DNA from: Epiperipatus broadwayi
Lineage: Eukaryota > Onychophora > Udeonychophora > Euonychophora > Peripatidae
DNA length: 64,000 nt
Assembly (NCBI GenBank): GCA_028023455.1
Contig: JAQFVV010000288.1
Span: 1,094,341 to 1,158,340, forward strand
Direction of reading: 5' to 3'
In this document: positions 18,524 to 29,744 of the stretch, piece after piece
Layout: the number at the start of each line of letters is the position of its first letter
How positions within the stretch are numbered: the first letter of the stretch is position 1
The notes under the pieces: generated by a model
Databases searched by the model: none
The model's input: only the letters and a program-made list of their open reading frames with translations
Told to the model about the DNA's origin: nothing
Position numbers and translations under genes: made by a program

Positions 18524-18780
18524 TTATAATATTAAAATGAGTGTATAACTTATCATTTTAATAATCTCTTTTTCTAGTTTATAACCTGTCTCCATAGAAT
18601 GAATATATACCAGTGATCCTCTATCAAATTTATGTTGTTTTAACCTAGTATGTATTGAATTTTTCATCTCACTAACATATTTATTTGTAATCTCTTTAAC
18701 CTTTACATTTTTTTTATATTCTATCTCATAAACCCCATTTATGTACCTATTATCTAAAATATCCATCACATTTTTTCCCT
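18524..18780 (-). pseudogene. Penelope-like GIY-YIG endonuclease fragment
   Basis: The minus-strand reading of 81 codons contains NGVYEIEYKK, then NKYVSEMKNSIHTRLKQHK, then SLVYIHSMETGYKLEKEI. Penelope-like elements end in a GIY-YIG nuclease with the pattern GVY.I.C...YIGET.RSL.TRI.EHK....SA...H..ETGH, and this fragment follows it block by block. The GIY motif is GVY here, YIG is YVS, the catalytic Arg is probably in TRL, and the usual cysteines of the insert are missing (KNVKVKEI). No RT domain was found upstream on minus (18780-19440), so this is an isolated decayed 3' piece. Confidence 0.6.
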
Positions 18781-19985
18781 TTTATTCACTATTTTATATT
18801 TAATATCATTTTTAAAATTTAAAGTGGTTTAAAAACTATCTTAGTATAAAATAAATAAAATAAACAGTGAAAACTAATAAGAAATGAAATAAATATGTAG
18901 TTTTTATATTATATAATAGAGGGAGCTGTATATAGATAAAAAATTAGAGTGTATGATGGAAAAGAAAATGGTGGAAAAGTGAGTTTTAGTAGATAATAAG
19001 GTAAGATATAAAAATACATATAAGAATTAAAATAATTTCATGAAAAATAAGTAAATGGAAGGAGCAGGAATAAAATATGGGTAAAATAGAATTAAGGAAT
19101 GGAATAAGATAATTAAAAATTAAGATAATAGATGTAATGTAAAAAAGGTTAAATTTATGAATATAGTAATATGTTAAATAAAGTTAAATATATGAATATA
19201 GTAATATAAAAAAGATTTTATAAATATTTACATTGAATTTATAAAATTATGGCAAAGGAAAAAGGTGAATAAATATAAATATGATAATAATTAAGATTAG
19301 AAATAAAGTGTAAAGTACATTTAAAATTATATAATAGGTTTTTGTATATAAAATGATGTTAATAATTAAGTTGTTAAAATTGTACAAATTTAATAGATAT
19401 ATGTATGAAATATGATTATATGGACATAATGTTTAAATTTTTGTAGATCTGATGAAGACTACTAGAAACAGTCGAAACTGTGATATTATTAAATAATTTT
19501 GCATTAAAGTGTAAAAAGAGTGGAATGTGGTTATTATATGTTATATATTAGAAAGGCAAAAATAAAGAAGGAAAGAGAAAGAGAAACTATTGAAGATTAT
19601 ATTTAGTTTAACCAAAAAATGTGTGAATAAACCCAGTAAATTTCCTGCTAGTGGACTTTTCTAAAGCTTAATTGAAATTCGCTGGTAAATTACAGAAAAA
19701 GAACCTATGATCTTATATGTGAAGATTAGTAATGAAAAACCAAAGAATTTATAAGAGTACCGTTTTTTCAATGCCATATAAAAAATTATCTATTTATTTT
19801 TGCAGAGTATTTCAAAGTTGTAATCAAATATTTTCCAGAGGTATGATACATATAGTGAATATATCTGTATTCCTAAAGTTTACAACTTTAAAAAATATTA
19901 TTTAAAAAAAAATTATTGGAAAAGATTAAAATGCAATTTACCTCTGAACTCTATAAAATATTTAAAATGAGCTATGAAATATATT
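18781..19985. other. AT-rich DNA around the Penelope fragment
   Basis: Purine-rich on + between about 18840 and 19400. No RT motifs found on either strand. Contains the hammerhead-like motif listed separately. Confidence 0.5.
19449..19478 (+). other. Hammerhead-like core motif
   Basis: CTGATGA (19449-19455) is followed by an A, a GACT/AGTC stem with a nine-base loop, then GAAAC (19474-19478). This is the order of the hammerhead ribozyme core (CUGAUGA, stem II, GAAA). Penelope-like elements are known to carry such motifs, and a Penelope fragment lies 0.7 kb away, but on the other strand. I could not find a convincing stem I or cleavage triplet, so self-cleavage is not supported. Confidence 0.3.
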
Positions 19986-19986
19986 A

Positions 19987-19988
<2 letters not shown>

Positions 19989-20033
<45 letters not shown>
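19989..20033. repeat. (CT)n(TA)n compound microsatellite
   Basis: About 24 bases of CT repeat followed by about 20 bases of TA repeat, next to the foldback at 20067. Confidence 0.95.
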
Positions 20034-20066
20034 ACAAAATAAATGTCCGTTAATATCAATAATACA

Positions 20067-20316
20067 ATAACGAAACTTAAATATATTCCAAACAACGGTA
20101 AACAATTTATAATACAATATAAATAAAAACTCATAAAGAAATATTTTTGATTATATTCATAATCATTTTCAACTCAACTTTCAAAATGGAATCATCTATT
20201 ACCAAAATGATTATGAATATAATCGAAAATATTTTTTATGAGTTTTTATGGAGTTTTTATTTATATTGTATTATAAATTGTTTACTGTTGTTTGGAATAT
20301 ATTTAAGTTTCGTTAT
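20067..20316. repeat. Long foldback (arms about 105 bp)
   Basis: The left arm starts ATAACGAAACTTAAATATAT (20067) and runs to AATCATTTT (about 20169). The right arm runs from AAAATGATTATGAATATAAT (20204) to ATTTAAGTTTCGTTAT (20316). The arms match almost perfectly except for an 11-base duplication (GAGTTTTTATG repeated) in the right arm. The loop is about 34 bases. Short open frames across it are by-products. Confidence 0.85.
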
Positions 20317-20419
20317 ATATATATATATATATATATTGTAACAGAAACTGAGTTAGAATATATTTAAGTTTCGTTATATATATATATATATATATATTGT
20401 AACAGAAACTGAGTTAGAA
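20296..20419 (+). repeat. Tandem duplication with TA core, 61-bp period
   Basis: The unit AATATATTTAAGTTTCGTTA, (TA)n, TTGTAACAGAAACTGAGTTAG occurs at 20296 and again at 20357. It overlaps the end of the foldback, so the duplication happened after or together with its formation. Confidence 0.85.
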
Positions 20420-22750
20420 CCCTGTTAGAAAAGGAGAGAAAGGGTAGATTTTAGATAAATTTTTTTTATTATTTATTTTATAATTACTTCTGGACAAGTT
20501 GCACAGACAAATGCACATGTATTTGCTGTAATGATAAAGAATGATGGGTATGGATAAATATTTTAATCGGCATAAAGTATATAGATGAATGTTGTTTTTG
20601 AAAGAAAAAAGGTAAAAACTAAAAGATTTTAAAGCATGTAAAAGAAGAGTTTCTTTTACAGTTATTATTTCCTGAATTAATTAGCCAAACGTATCTCTTA
20701 TTGTTCAGGAAACAGACCTAACTACTTGATGGGTATCTCATTTTTTAATTAAATGGATTGATGTATTGTAAATATTCGGATTTTGGTGGAAATAGTTTTA
20801 AATTAATGAATGTGGAATGCCCACTAATTATTAATTTTTTTCGACTTCTTTTGTCTAATTAAAGTAAATGAAAAGAGTGCAATTAAAAAGTTCCAAGAAT
20901 TAAAAAAAATAAGATAAGAAAAAATCAAGGTTGCTAAGTGGTTTTTCTTTTGTTGGCATTTTTGTAAAAATATATTTTTTGAAAACAAAGAAATACCAGA
21001 GATAATGAGAAAGGAAACTTGGATTATTAATTATACAAATGGATGGTGTTTATTGAACTGACAGAAAAAAAGGCAATGCATTATAGAATACATTGAAGAA
21101 GATATAAAGAGAAAATTTTAATAAATTGGCCACAAAGCAGAAAAGATCAGAAATAAACTGTGATTTCTGCCTTCATTGCTAGACAGATTGTGTGCAAACT
21201 GAAAATAAAATATAGTGGAAACCTCATGGATTGCATGGGGTAAAGTTGCCACCATGCCAGGATCTATGTTTGGACTCCAGCTCTATCATCTATGCCACAT
21301 AAACCATTGGAATATATATACCACCTTCAAAGTCACCACTTGCCTTTCAGAACCACAGCTATTTGGATCTAGTGCAGATCATCTGCCATTCCTGAATGTA
21401 TTCAAAGGAATAATGGAAGAGAACAGCAAAATAAATACACTACTTTCAGATGGACTAAATATTTGGAACACTAAACAAAAAGGATGGATGCCATGTTTTG
21501 CCTATGCTAATTCTGGAATTAAATCATGAGTGTATTCAGAAACATATACAAAGGTTCTACAGTCTCTTTAATACCGGTAAATATGCATATCTTATATCCT
21601 TTCAAGTTTTTAACTATAATTAAAAAATCAAACTGTGTGATAATCTAATGATATGCATGTATTATTTAGTTTGTTTTGTTTTCTCTTCTTGATTCTGAGG
21701 CTATCAATCTTATGAAGACTTCTTTTGATATTAAGGGAAGATGGAGTTTGAAATGAATTATGGGAAGGTTTGTTTTTGTGTATATATTTGTTATTTCTTT
21801 GGTTTGATTTTCACTTGAGAAGGTCTATTTGTAGTAGATGAAACCATGGTTGTATAAGGATTTTGGTAAAATTTTGGATTTAATCTAGTATTGTATTGTT
21901 TTATGGTTTTGCATTATATATATATATATATATGTGTGTGTGTATAATATCGACATTATTTAAAATGATTATAGTATTAAAAAGAAAAAATATTATCTTT
22001 GAAGCAAATTATATTTAAACTTTTAGAAGTAAAGTATTCAAAAAGATAACTGCTATAAAGAATATAATTGCTAACATAAGTTATATTAAACAAGCGAATA
22101 CATAAATATAAAAACATGCTGTTTTAATCACTATGATTTAATTGCAAAGAAGAAAAAAATGAATAATGGAAAGAAAAATATTATTATATCAGGAATAAAT
22201 AACTTTTTGTAATTGAAACCTGGATTCAATTATTCATTTTATTATGTGCTTTATTGACATATAAGTTAAAAATGAAAAAAACATCTATTTTGTCTGAGGA
22301 TTACGTGTTAATAAATCTGACCACAAGTGATACATCTGTTCCCGAACAATTTAAAATCTATGTACATACCTGAGAGAAAATGACTTACCTTTTCAGAATG
22401 AATTTTTAAAAAGATGTGGAATAAATAAGGGTTATTCTGAAAAAACTTGCAGAAAATAGACTGTATTAAAAATCTCTTGCATCAGGATGAATATTATTTT
22501 TCAAGATTTTTGCAGATTTGTTTTGAAAGTCAACAAATATTATTTTTTTATTATATTTTTGTTTTACATGCAGGAAGAACAGTTTGAAGGGAAAACAATT
22601 TTAAACAATACTTGTCACTTAGCAACTGCACAGCCCACAATTTATGAACAGAACTTTTATAGAAGAATTTTATGAAGATGGGAATATGCAACTTTAAATT
22701 TTATAATTATTAGGTCATTATTATTTTAAAATATACTAACATTAAAATTA
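20420..22750. other. AT-rich DNA with one unrecognised open frame
   Basis: Mostly unassigned. A less AT-rich segment at about 21120-21540 contains the open frame listed separately. An (AT)n(GT)n run lies at 21916-21946. Confidence 0.5.
21215..21529 (+). CDS. Unrecognised 104-codon open frame
   Basis: The frame runs from an ATG to TGA in sequence less AT-rich than its surroundings. I do not recognise the product: no catalytic motif, signal peptide or clear membrane segment. It has five Cys and five His without a zinc-finger spacing. The preceding ACC ATG context at 21251-21256 belongs to an internal Met, not to the first one. It may be part of an unidentified repeat or an exon. Its protein-like composition and base composition are the only support. 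Confidence 0.2.
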   Translation: METSWIAWGKVATMPGSMFGLQLYHLCHINHWNIYTTFKVTTCLSEPQLFGSSADHLPFLNVFKGIMEENSKINTLLSDGLNIWNTKQKGWMPCFAYANSGIKS

Positions 22751-23511
22751 TATAGTGTATATGAGCACAGACTTTCACATGACCCACCACTCTCCACACT
22801 ATCTCATAAACTGATATACTTAAACACATATATGTTGAAAAGATAAATAATCACCAATATCCATATTTCATGCTAAACCAGCAATCATCAGTTGGTCCAG
22901 ATTACCATCTTTACACATATATGCTTCAAGTGCTCAGATATATATATTAAAATAGCCAAACCTCATACTTTAATGGACAGGCTTCAATCTACTCCACACT
23001 CCAACTCTTCAATCATCCATTCAATTGAAAATCTGATGATGGAATGCTCAAAGGCCACCCTTAGGCCAAGATTGTTGTCACACCCATGTTGGCCTAAGGT
23101 CAATCTGACCCCTCATGTACAGGACATAATTCATGTAATACATATACAAGGGATGGGAAGACCTTAGGTCAATATGGGTGTGACAAGAATCTTGGCCTCA
23201 GGGTGGCCTTTGTGCATTCCTTCATCAGCTTTTTAATTGGATGGATGGTTGAAGAGTTGGAGTGTGGAGTAGATTGAAGTCTGTCCATTAAAGTATGAGG
23301 TTTGGCTATCTTAATATATATCTGAGCACTTATAGCATATATGTGTAGAGATGGTAATCTGGACCGACTGATGATTGCTGGTTTAGCATAAAATACGTAT
23401 ATTGGTGACTATTTATCTTTTTCAAAATATCATGTGTTCAAGTGTATCAGTGTTATGAGATAGTGTGGAGAGTGGTGGCTCATGTGAAAGTTTGTGCTCA
23501 TATACCCTATA
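22751..23511. repeat. 761-bp foldback element (arms about 350 bp)
   Basis: The left arm 22751-23101 and right arm 23160-23511 are inverted copies with a 58-base spacer. Outer ends read TATAGTGTATATGAGCACAG on the left and, reversed, TATAGGGTATATGAGCACAA on the right. Matching landmarks include AAACCAGCAATCATCAGT, CCTCATACTTTAATGGACAG and GGCCTAAGGTCAA. Differences are scattered substitutions and short indels. No protein is recognised, and the 91-codon frame at 22892-23167 only spans the palindrome. A transcript would form a long hairpin. Confidence 0.9.
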
Positions 23512-23925
23512 TATTACATATATAGACACAGGTATATAACGAGCCTGTGTGTTTCAGTTATAACATTAGAATTAATTTATTTATAGGTCACAGTAGCTAT
23601 TACATTTTAGAGACTTTTAATTCTAATAATATTAATGTTAAAATCTTTTAACAATTTTTTTCAATTTTTTTGAAAAACATTTTTTTAAATTATATTAGTT
23701 TATAATGACTGCTGTATGAATTATATTTGTGATTTTTATATTTTATGTAAATTGGATCAGAAAACATCAAAAATGTGATTACAAATAGTAAATCACATAG
23801 TGACTTTAAATTATTTTAATTATTATACCATTTATATTTTTCAAGAATTGCTTGGAATTTTAAATATTCATATTATGTTACATGAATGAATGAACATACA
23901 GATGTATGAGTTAATAACACATATA

Positions 23926-23933
23926 GACTTTTC
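23926..23933 (+). repeat. 8-bp target-site duplication, left
   Basis: GACTTTTC here and at 25737-25744 flank the TIR element exactly. Confidence 0.75.
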
Positions 23934-25736
23934 GGTTGTTTTCTCATCTTTGGTGTTCGCCTCAAGATGTCACTATTTCTAGGTAAATTCCTAGAAATAT
24001 ACCGTTTCACTGGCCTTCACCCAACAGAAGAGGAAATTTTCTATGTTATAAATGCAGAAAAGTCCTCATGTTATGTTGGACGGAGGAGGTGACAGCGACA
24101 GAAGCCAACACAAATAAGACTTCTTTCTACGATTAAAACACAGAAAGAGTTCCCGAGACGGCTGCCGGTTATGGCTTTTTTTCTATACTAAAAGCAAAGA
24201 GAAAGAAATGCCTTGATTGGCTGCCGTAGTAGTTAATTTTGTTCATCATTTTCTCCTAATAGTAGAATATCTATTTTCTCTGTAGTTTCATGTGAGAGTG
24301 TGTGCATTTGAAGCAGTCGTAGTTTTTTAAAATTTGATAAGACGTCTTTTTTTTAATGTGTTGTAACTTACTTTACTGTTGTAAGTTTAGTAATAATGTC
24401 CTGAAGATTCCATTACGAATGGGTAACCCTCAAAAATTGCTTTTAAGGGTGCGAAATGGAAAAAAAAAATTAAGGATCACGCAAAAGTACCATTTTCGCG
24501 AGAATTCGTCCGTGACAAGTTACTTTTGCTATATATATATATATATACACACAAACAAAAACAACCCAGTGTTTAATTATTAGGAATTACTTGTCCAAAA
24601 AAAGAAAATTATTTGGGTATTATTATTATTTTTTTTGTTACATTTATTATTTCAAAATAAGATTAGTTTTTATATCTACACACTAACAAAAACAACCCAG
24701 TTCCTGCTTAGTTACTGTCTTAAAAAAAAAGAAAGCAAATTCAATGGGGTTTGTTTCTTTTTCAATGGAGTATTTGAATTACAGTATTTTTATATATATA
24801 CAAGATTTACCAAAAAAAAAAAAAAAGAAACCCACTTTCTGATTAATTACTGTCAAAAGAAACGCAAATTAGTCGGCTATCATTTTTAAATTTAGTATTT
24901 CAATAACGGTATCCTTTTTATATAGACAGAGTTAACAAAAACAACCCACTTTGTGATTCATTACTGCCCCCCCCCCAAAAAAAAAGAAAACAGAAATAAA
25001 TGACATTACTTTTGATCGATTTAGAATTACATATTGCTTTTTTAATAAAAATAATTGATTTTTACTCTTGACCAAAAATACCGTAACTTTAAAAAAAGGA
25101 TACACATAAAGTCCAACAAAAAAAAATGAGAAAAAGCCCCATAACTTTAAAGACACACACAACACACTTTTACTCAAAAACAATCTAAGATTAAAAAACA
25201 TTGACTTATTATGTCTTGCTTTTGAATCAAATGATTGATTTACTCTTGCAAAAAAAAAAAATATCGTAACTTTAAAAAGACACACATAAAGTCCCCAAAA
25301 AAAAATATTAGAAAAAGCCCCGTAACTTTAAAGATACACAAATTCAAAAACAAGATAAGATTAATAAACATTTACTTATTACGTCTTGCTTTTGAATAAA
25401 AGTATTGATTTACTCTTTCAAAAAAAAAAAACCGTAACTTTAAAAAGACACACATAAAGTCCAAAAAAAAAAAAAAATTAGAAAAACACCGTAACTTTAA
25501 AAAGACACACACAAACTCAAAAAACAAGATAAGATTATTAAACATTTACAAAAATGAAAAAAACTAACATCATATAATAGTATTAGTTAGTAGAATATTT
25601 TATTATAAATCTAAGAAATCAGATCTTTTTAGATCAAATCGATCATTTAGGTTGGGCCCCGGAATCGTTATATGTTTATGTTTTTGATTAGCATCACCGC
25701 CATCTCTAGGCGAACACCAAGGATGAGAATACAACC
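23934..25736. mobile_element. 1.8-kb non-autonomous TIR element (8-bp TSD)
   Basis: The ends are inverted repeats of about 29 bp with two mismatches: GGTTGTTTTCTCATC.. on the left and, reversed, GGTTGTATTCTCATC.. on the right, both continuing to TTGGTGTTCGCCT. Flanks are GACTTTTC on both sides. An 8-bp duplication is typical of hAT and a few other DNA transposon superfamilies. No transposase is encoded. The interior holds about 500 bases of non-repetitive sequence and then A-rich tandem repeats (listed separately). It is probably mobilised in trans. The superfamily is not settled, because hAT ends usually start CA. Confidence 0.75.
24530..25560 (+). repeat. A-rich minisatellite inside the TIR element
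   Basis: Two tandem blocks. The first has about four units of roughly 130 bases with AACAAAAACAACCCA and GATTAATTACTGTC-like cores (24545, 24680, 24810, 24935). The second has about three units of roughly 175 bases with CCGTAACTTTAAAAAGACAC and TTACTTATTATGTCTTGCTT cores (about 25080-25560). Open frames at 24635-24889 (+) and 24932-25285 (-) are products of the repeat and are not genes. Confidence 0.8.
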
Positions 25737-25744
25737 GACTTTTC

Positions 25745-27780
25745 TTTTAATAATAGATATAAGCTATGAATAAAAATATGCATATATTTTTTATTTATAA
25801 AGTTCATTATAACTTTATTAATTAATCATAATTTTATATGATTCTTTGCTAAATAAACATATTATATTTATTTTAAATATATGATTATTGATCAAATATT
25901 TTAATCAAATTCATTTGTATTTGTGGCTAAGCTTAAGTGTGTGAAACCACATCTTATAGTATTTATGGTTGGATAAATCAATGTGTTAATTTTGTTTGTT
26001 AGAAAAATTGCTTAGTTTATTTTATGATGTAGATTGGTCAAATCTATTTGAGAATTTAGATGATAGTGAACAGGGGAGTAGGAAATGAAATCCTGGATGT
26101 TTGTATTTGTAGAATGTGTTAAGATGATAGGAATATTAGCCTATATTATATCTAAGTAGTTGTTATACAAATACAGTTAATGTAGCCCTGTATTTTTGTA
26201 ATTATTTCCATGGACAATGTTTTGATATTTGTACTTAAATGTTCTGTAAGTTCTGAAAGAAAGCCTAGACATTATTTCTTAAGGTATTAGATGAGGTCAT
26301 ACCTATTCCCTCACATTGTTTTCTATCTGGATTGATGAATTATTTATACTATTGAGTTTTTACTCTAGTTATTCCTTCATGTCCTATACATTATATCACT
26401 ATCTTAATTTCAGTAGTAGTGCATCTTGCAGTCTAGTATTCTGAAAGAAGAAGAATGAACAAACTCAGAATGAGTTGTTTTAAAAAAGGCAAGATAGGTT
26501 TTGAATTAATGCAAATTATCTTGAATGTTTAATGCTGATGAGGAAATGAAAAAAGAATCATAATTATTTTTAATATTTTTTATATATTTTTGATGATAAA
26601 TAAATCATAATTATTCCTAATATTTTTGATACTTTATGATTTTTCATAAAACCATAATATTTTTGAAATAATGCATATTTACAAAGAAACTTCAAACTGA
26701 GGAATGTGAAATGTATAATGAATGCTCATATTTTTATTTGATAATTTTATATTTTATGTTTTTGAACATGAAACACATCCTAAAACTTATAATGGTGCCA
26801 AGCAAATTATTATTTTAGTACATGAACAAACATTGTTTTATTAGTTTGTATTTTATTAACCTAGAAGGATACTAAAATATATTCTAATTGATAAAATGTT
26901 ATGCTAAGTATTTTTTATATTTTCTGAAAGTGAAGTAATATTTTCTTATTCATTTAATCAGTAATAAACTTAATGTAATATTGTAAGGTAAATAATAAAA
27001 TTTTAATAGTTATACATGATATGTATTCCCAAGTAAAAATTAGTAAGCTGGAGTGAAGGCTTACCCATTCATGATTTTTATATTGGAAAGCTGTAACCGA
27101 ATCTTTTCTTTTATCGAATTTTGTATATATTTTGTTTTAGTTTTAATATCATAATTGTTAATTTTTTTATTAAAGCATGTAAATATTTTTGTACATAGTT
27201 GGTTTGTTAAATAGAATAAATTTGTTGAAGTTCTTTTATAAAACTTATTGTCAGTATTATTATTGATCCATTCACTTTCACAAGATTCAATCCACAGAAT
27301 TCAAAATTAAACATATAACATATTTTGCACATTATAATTTTAAATAGTTTATTTATTTAAATGATAATTATTATTCAGAATATGATACAGAAATATCACA
27401 TAGTATAATATTATTTTTAGTCATAATTTATTATTTAAAGTACTACCATATAATTAAGTGAATTTCTTATTGCCAAATATTATTCAGATTATACCATACT
27501 TTTAATATGCCACATGATAAACATGAGAATTGTATTATTATTATTGTTGTTATTATTATTATTATCATCATCATCATCAATAATAATAATAATAATAATG
27601 ATGATGATGATGATGATGACTTGATTATTGAATAGTAAATATAGTACCAATTGTTAGTTAGATTAAATGTAACAAAATTATCTTTTATTATTATTATTAT
27701 TGTTGTTGTTATTATTATTGACGTGTAGTTAAGAATCATGCAAAATTCCTCATCATACTTGGCTACAGGATATTATATAT
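25745..27780. other. AT-rich DNA, nothing recognised
   Basis: No gene or named repeat. Contains interleaved ATT, ATC and AAT runs at 27530-27620 and 27680-27720, which create a low-complexity open frame on minus (27467-27739). Confidence 0.5.
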
Positions 27781-27817
27781 TAAGGGTGGGGCCAAAAGCA
27801 GATGACGCAACTTCTAT

Positions 27818-28020
27818 CCGCTAGATGGCGCTGTTCACGACGCAAAGTTCCAGCCGCTAGATGACGCTGTTCAACATGCATAAGCACAGAAACAATATGC
27901 CAAGTAGCAGCCAGCACTACTGCCCGCTAGGTGGCGCTGTTAGTCCTAGGTAAACCGATCCAGTTCACATCGTCTGCTAAACAGCGACTACCCAGCATTC
28001 TAGCACTCTAGGTGGCCCTG
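27818..28020 (+). promoter_or_regulatory. Cluster of four CTCF-like motifs, forward
   Basis: CCGCTAGATGGCGCTG (27818), CCGCTAGATGACGCTG (27854), CCGCTAGGTGGCGCTG (27924) and GCACTCTAGGTGGCCCTG (28003) each fit the CTCF core (CCASYAGRKGGCRS) with one to three mismatches, and all read on +. This GC-rich patch is unlike its AT-rich surroundings. CTCF is conserved in bilaterians, but binding here is inference. The motif may simply be part of a repeat family. Confidence 0.4.
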
Positions 28021-28029
28021 TTTTCCACG

Positions 28030-28736
28030 CTATGCGCGGAAAAAATGGCACCGTTTAGAAGCGATATTTACATTCGCTTGCTAGTTCCGGTTTGTCTCCA
28101 CTTTTTTAAAACAAACACACCATGTAATGTGAAGGTGTGAATAATATAAAAAACCATAACTATTTAAATCTGCTTTAAAATTTAATATTCTTACATTGAG
28201 TTTCACTCTCGGATAAATGTATGTATTTTTAAATTATTTTCTTTTAAAAATCGATGTTTTTTTTCTCTAAAAATGTTTTTTAAGGTAAGTTTTACGACTC
28301 CCATTTTACTGCAATCTTTCAAAACAATCAGTCTGGCCGTTCTGACCTTCGTTATTTTGAAAAGTGATTGATTTTTTTTGACTTTCAAATAATATTTGCA
28401 GCAATTTTTAAAGTAATACAAAATACATTTCGGTTTATAGATCTTTTATTTAGCAAACGTGAAATTATATTAAATTTGCGTTTTGTTACGTGCAAATAAT
28501 AATTCGAAGATCACTTTACACAATAAATATTTTTAAATTACTGGAGAGAAAACAAAACCATCCTTTAAATATATTAAAAGATCTATTCAGTTCAAAAATA
28601 AATTGTGATTTATTTGGAATGTAAAAATCGAGTAAAAATATTCAAGACGTAAATATTAATAGAACTTGTATTTTACAACTTTAAAATCATTTTAATAACT
28701 AAAAATGTCACATACTCACAAGGAAATTTCAAAATA
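28030..28736. other. Non-coding part of left inverted arm
   Basis: AT-rich DNA conserved in the right arm (48500-49190). An open frame at 28203-28421 on minus has an open counterpart in the right arm but no recognised motif. The boundary with the RTE fragment is marked by AAGGAAATTTCAAAATAATT (28719-28738). Confidence 0.6.
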
Positions 28737-29697
28737 ATTCTACCATTACCTGGAGCCTTTCCTTTCTTCATATATTTAATTGTATGTCTCACTTCTTCAT
28801 TTAAAATTCTGGGCAATTCAGAAGATGTAATAGATATAGGAGGTATTTGTTCTTTATTACTATATAATTGTTGATAAAAGTCTTTTATCCATTTCATGAT
28901 GTCATCTCTCTTTTTAGTAATAATGGCAGCTTTTTTTTCTTATTGTAAATATAAATTTCCTACCAATATCAAAATGTTGTTTTACACTCTTGAGACTTTC
29001 ATTCTCTTCTATTGCTTTCCTTCCTAGTTCACAGTTATACACTCTTATATCATTTTCAACTCTTTTCTGAATCATTTTACAAAATTCGTCATATTCAATC
29101 CTTTTTAACACATCATTTTTGTGTATTTTCATATAACTTTTTTTCTTCATAAATTCGCTAGTCTCAGTAAAAATGTTATTGGTCAAGTGCTGCTTTTTTC
29201 AACCAGCTATTTTGTTTGCAGTTTTTAAAAGTGTATCAGTTGTTTTCATATTAATTTCATTCAAATGTGAATCATGTTCAAAATCTACTAATACTTGAAA
29301 CCTATTTGTAAGTTCTAATTTAAATTCATTAGAATGTTTCTGAAAATTAAGAATATCAACTGTTAAATATTGTTTTTCTTAATAATTTTTGTCTCTCTAG
29401 TTTTGCACTAATATGTATTTCACATCTTACTACTGCCTCTGTTAAATTTATTAAGAACATTACAATCTTGAAATATGTATTTTCTGTCAGTCAAAATATA
29501 ATCCAATTCTGCTGTACCTTCATTTGGATGCTTCCATGTACATTTCCTTTTAACATTTTTCTCAAAATAATAATTCATATTATAAAGTTTTTCTTTTCCT
29601 GCAAACTCCACAAATCTATGTCCTCTCTCATTTCTATTACCATAACCAAAATTATCTACAGCACTTTCATCTTTCATTTGTTTACCAATTTTCTACT
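28737..29697 (-). pseudogene. RTE LINE fragment (EN end to RT start), left arm
   Basis: Minus-strand pieces from 29697 down: MKDESAVDNFGYGNRNERGH..VEFAGKEKLYNMNYY (endonuclease), GTAELDYILTDRKYIFQD, then NNIFTETSEFMKKK, ENDIRVYNCELGRKAIEENE, VKQHFDIGRKFIF, and finally ISITSSELPRILNEEV and MKKGKAPGN at the low-coordinate end. This is the back half of the EN domain and the linker into RT. The SDHRLV end of EN is damaged (RGSSKM). Several frame changes break it. It stops abruptly after KAPGNGRI, before any RT catalytic motif. Confidence 0.8.
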
Positions 29698-29744
29698 GAA
29701 ACAAAACAATTTGTAAAGAAAAAACTAAATATAAAAAAAATAAA

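Noticed and set aside
24635-25285. Open frames of 84 and 117 codons
   Set aside because: They lie in the A-rich minisatellite of the TIR element and repeat the same words.
27467-27739. 90-codon frame on minus
   Set aside because: Low-complexity runs of I, S, L and M from ATT, ATC and AAT repeats.
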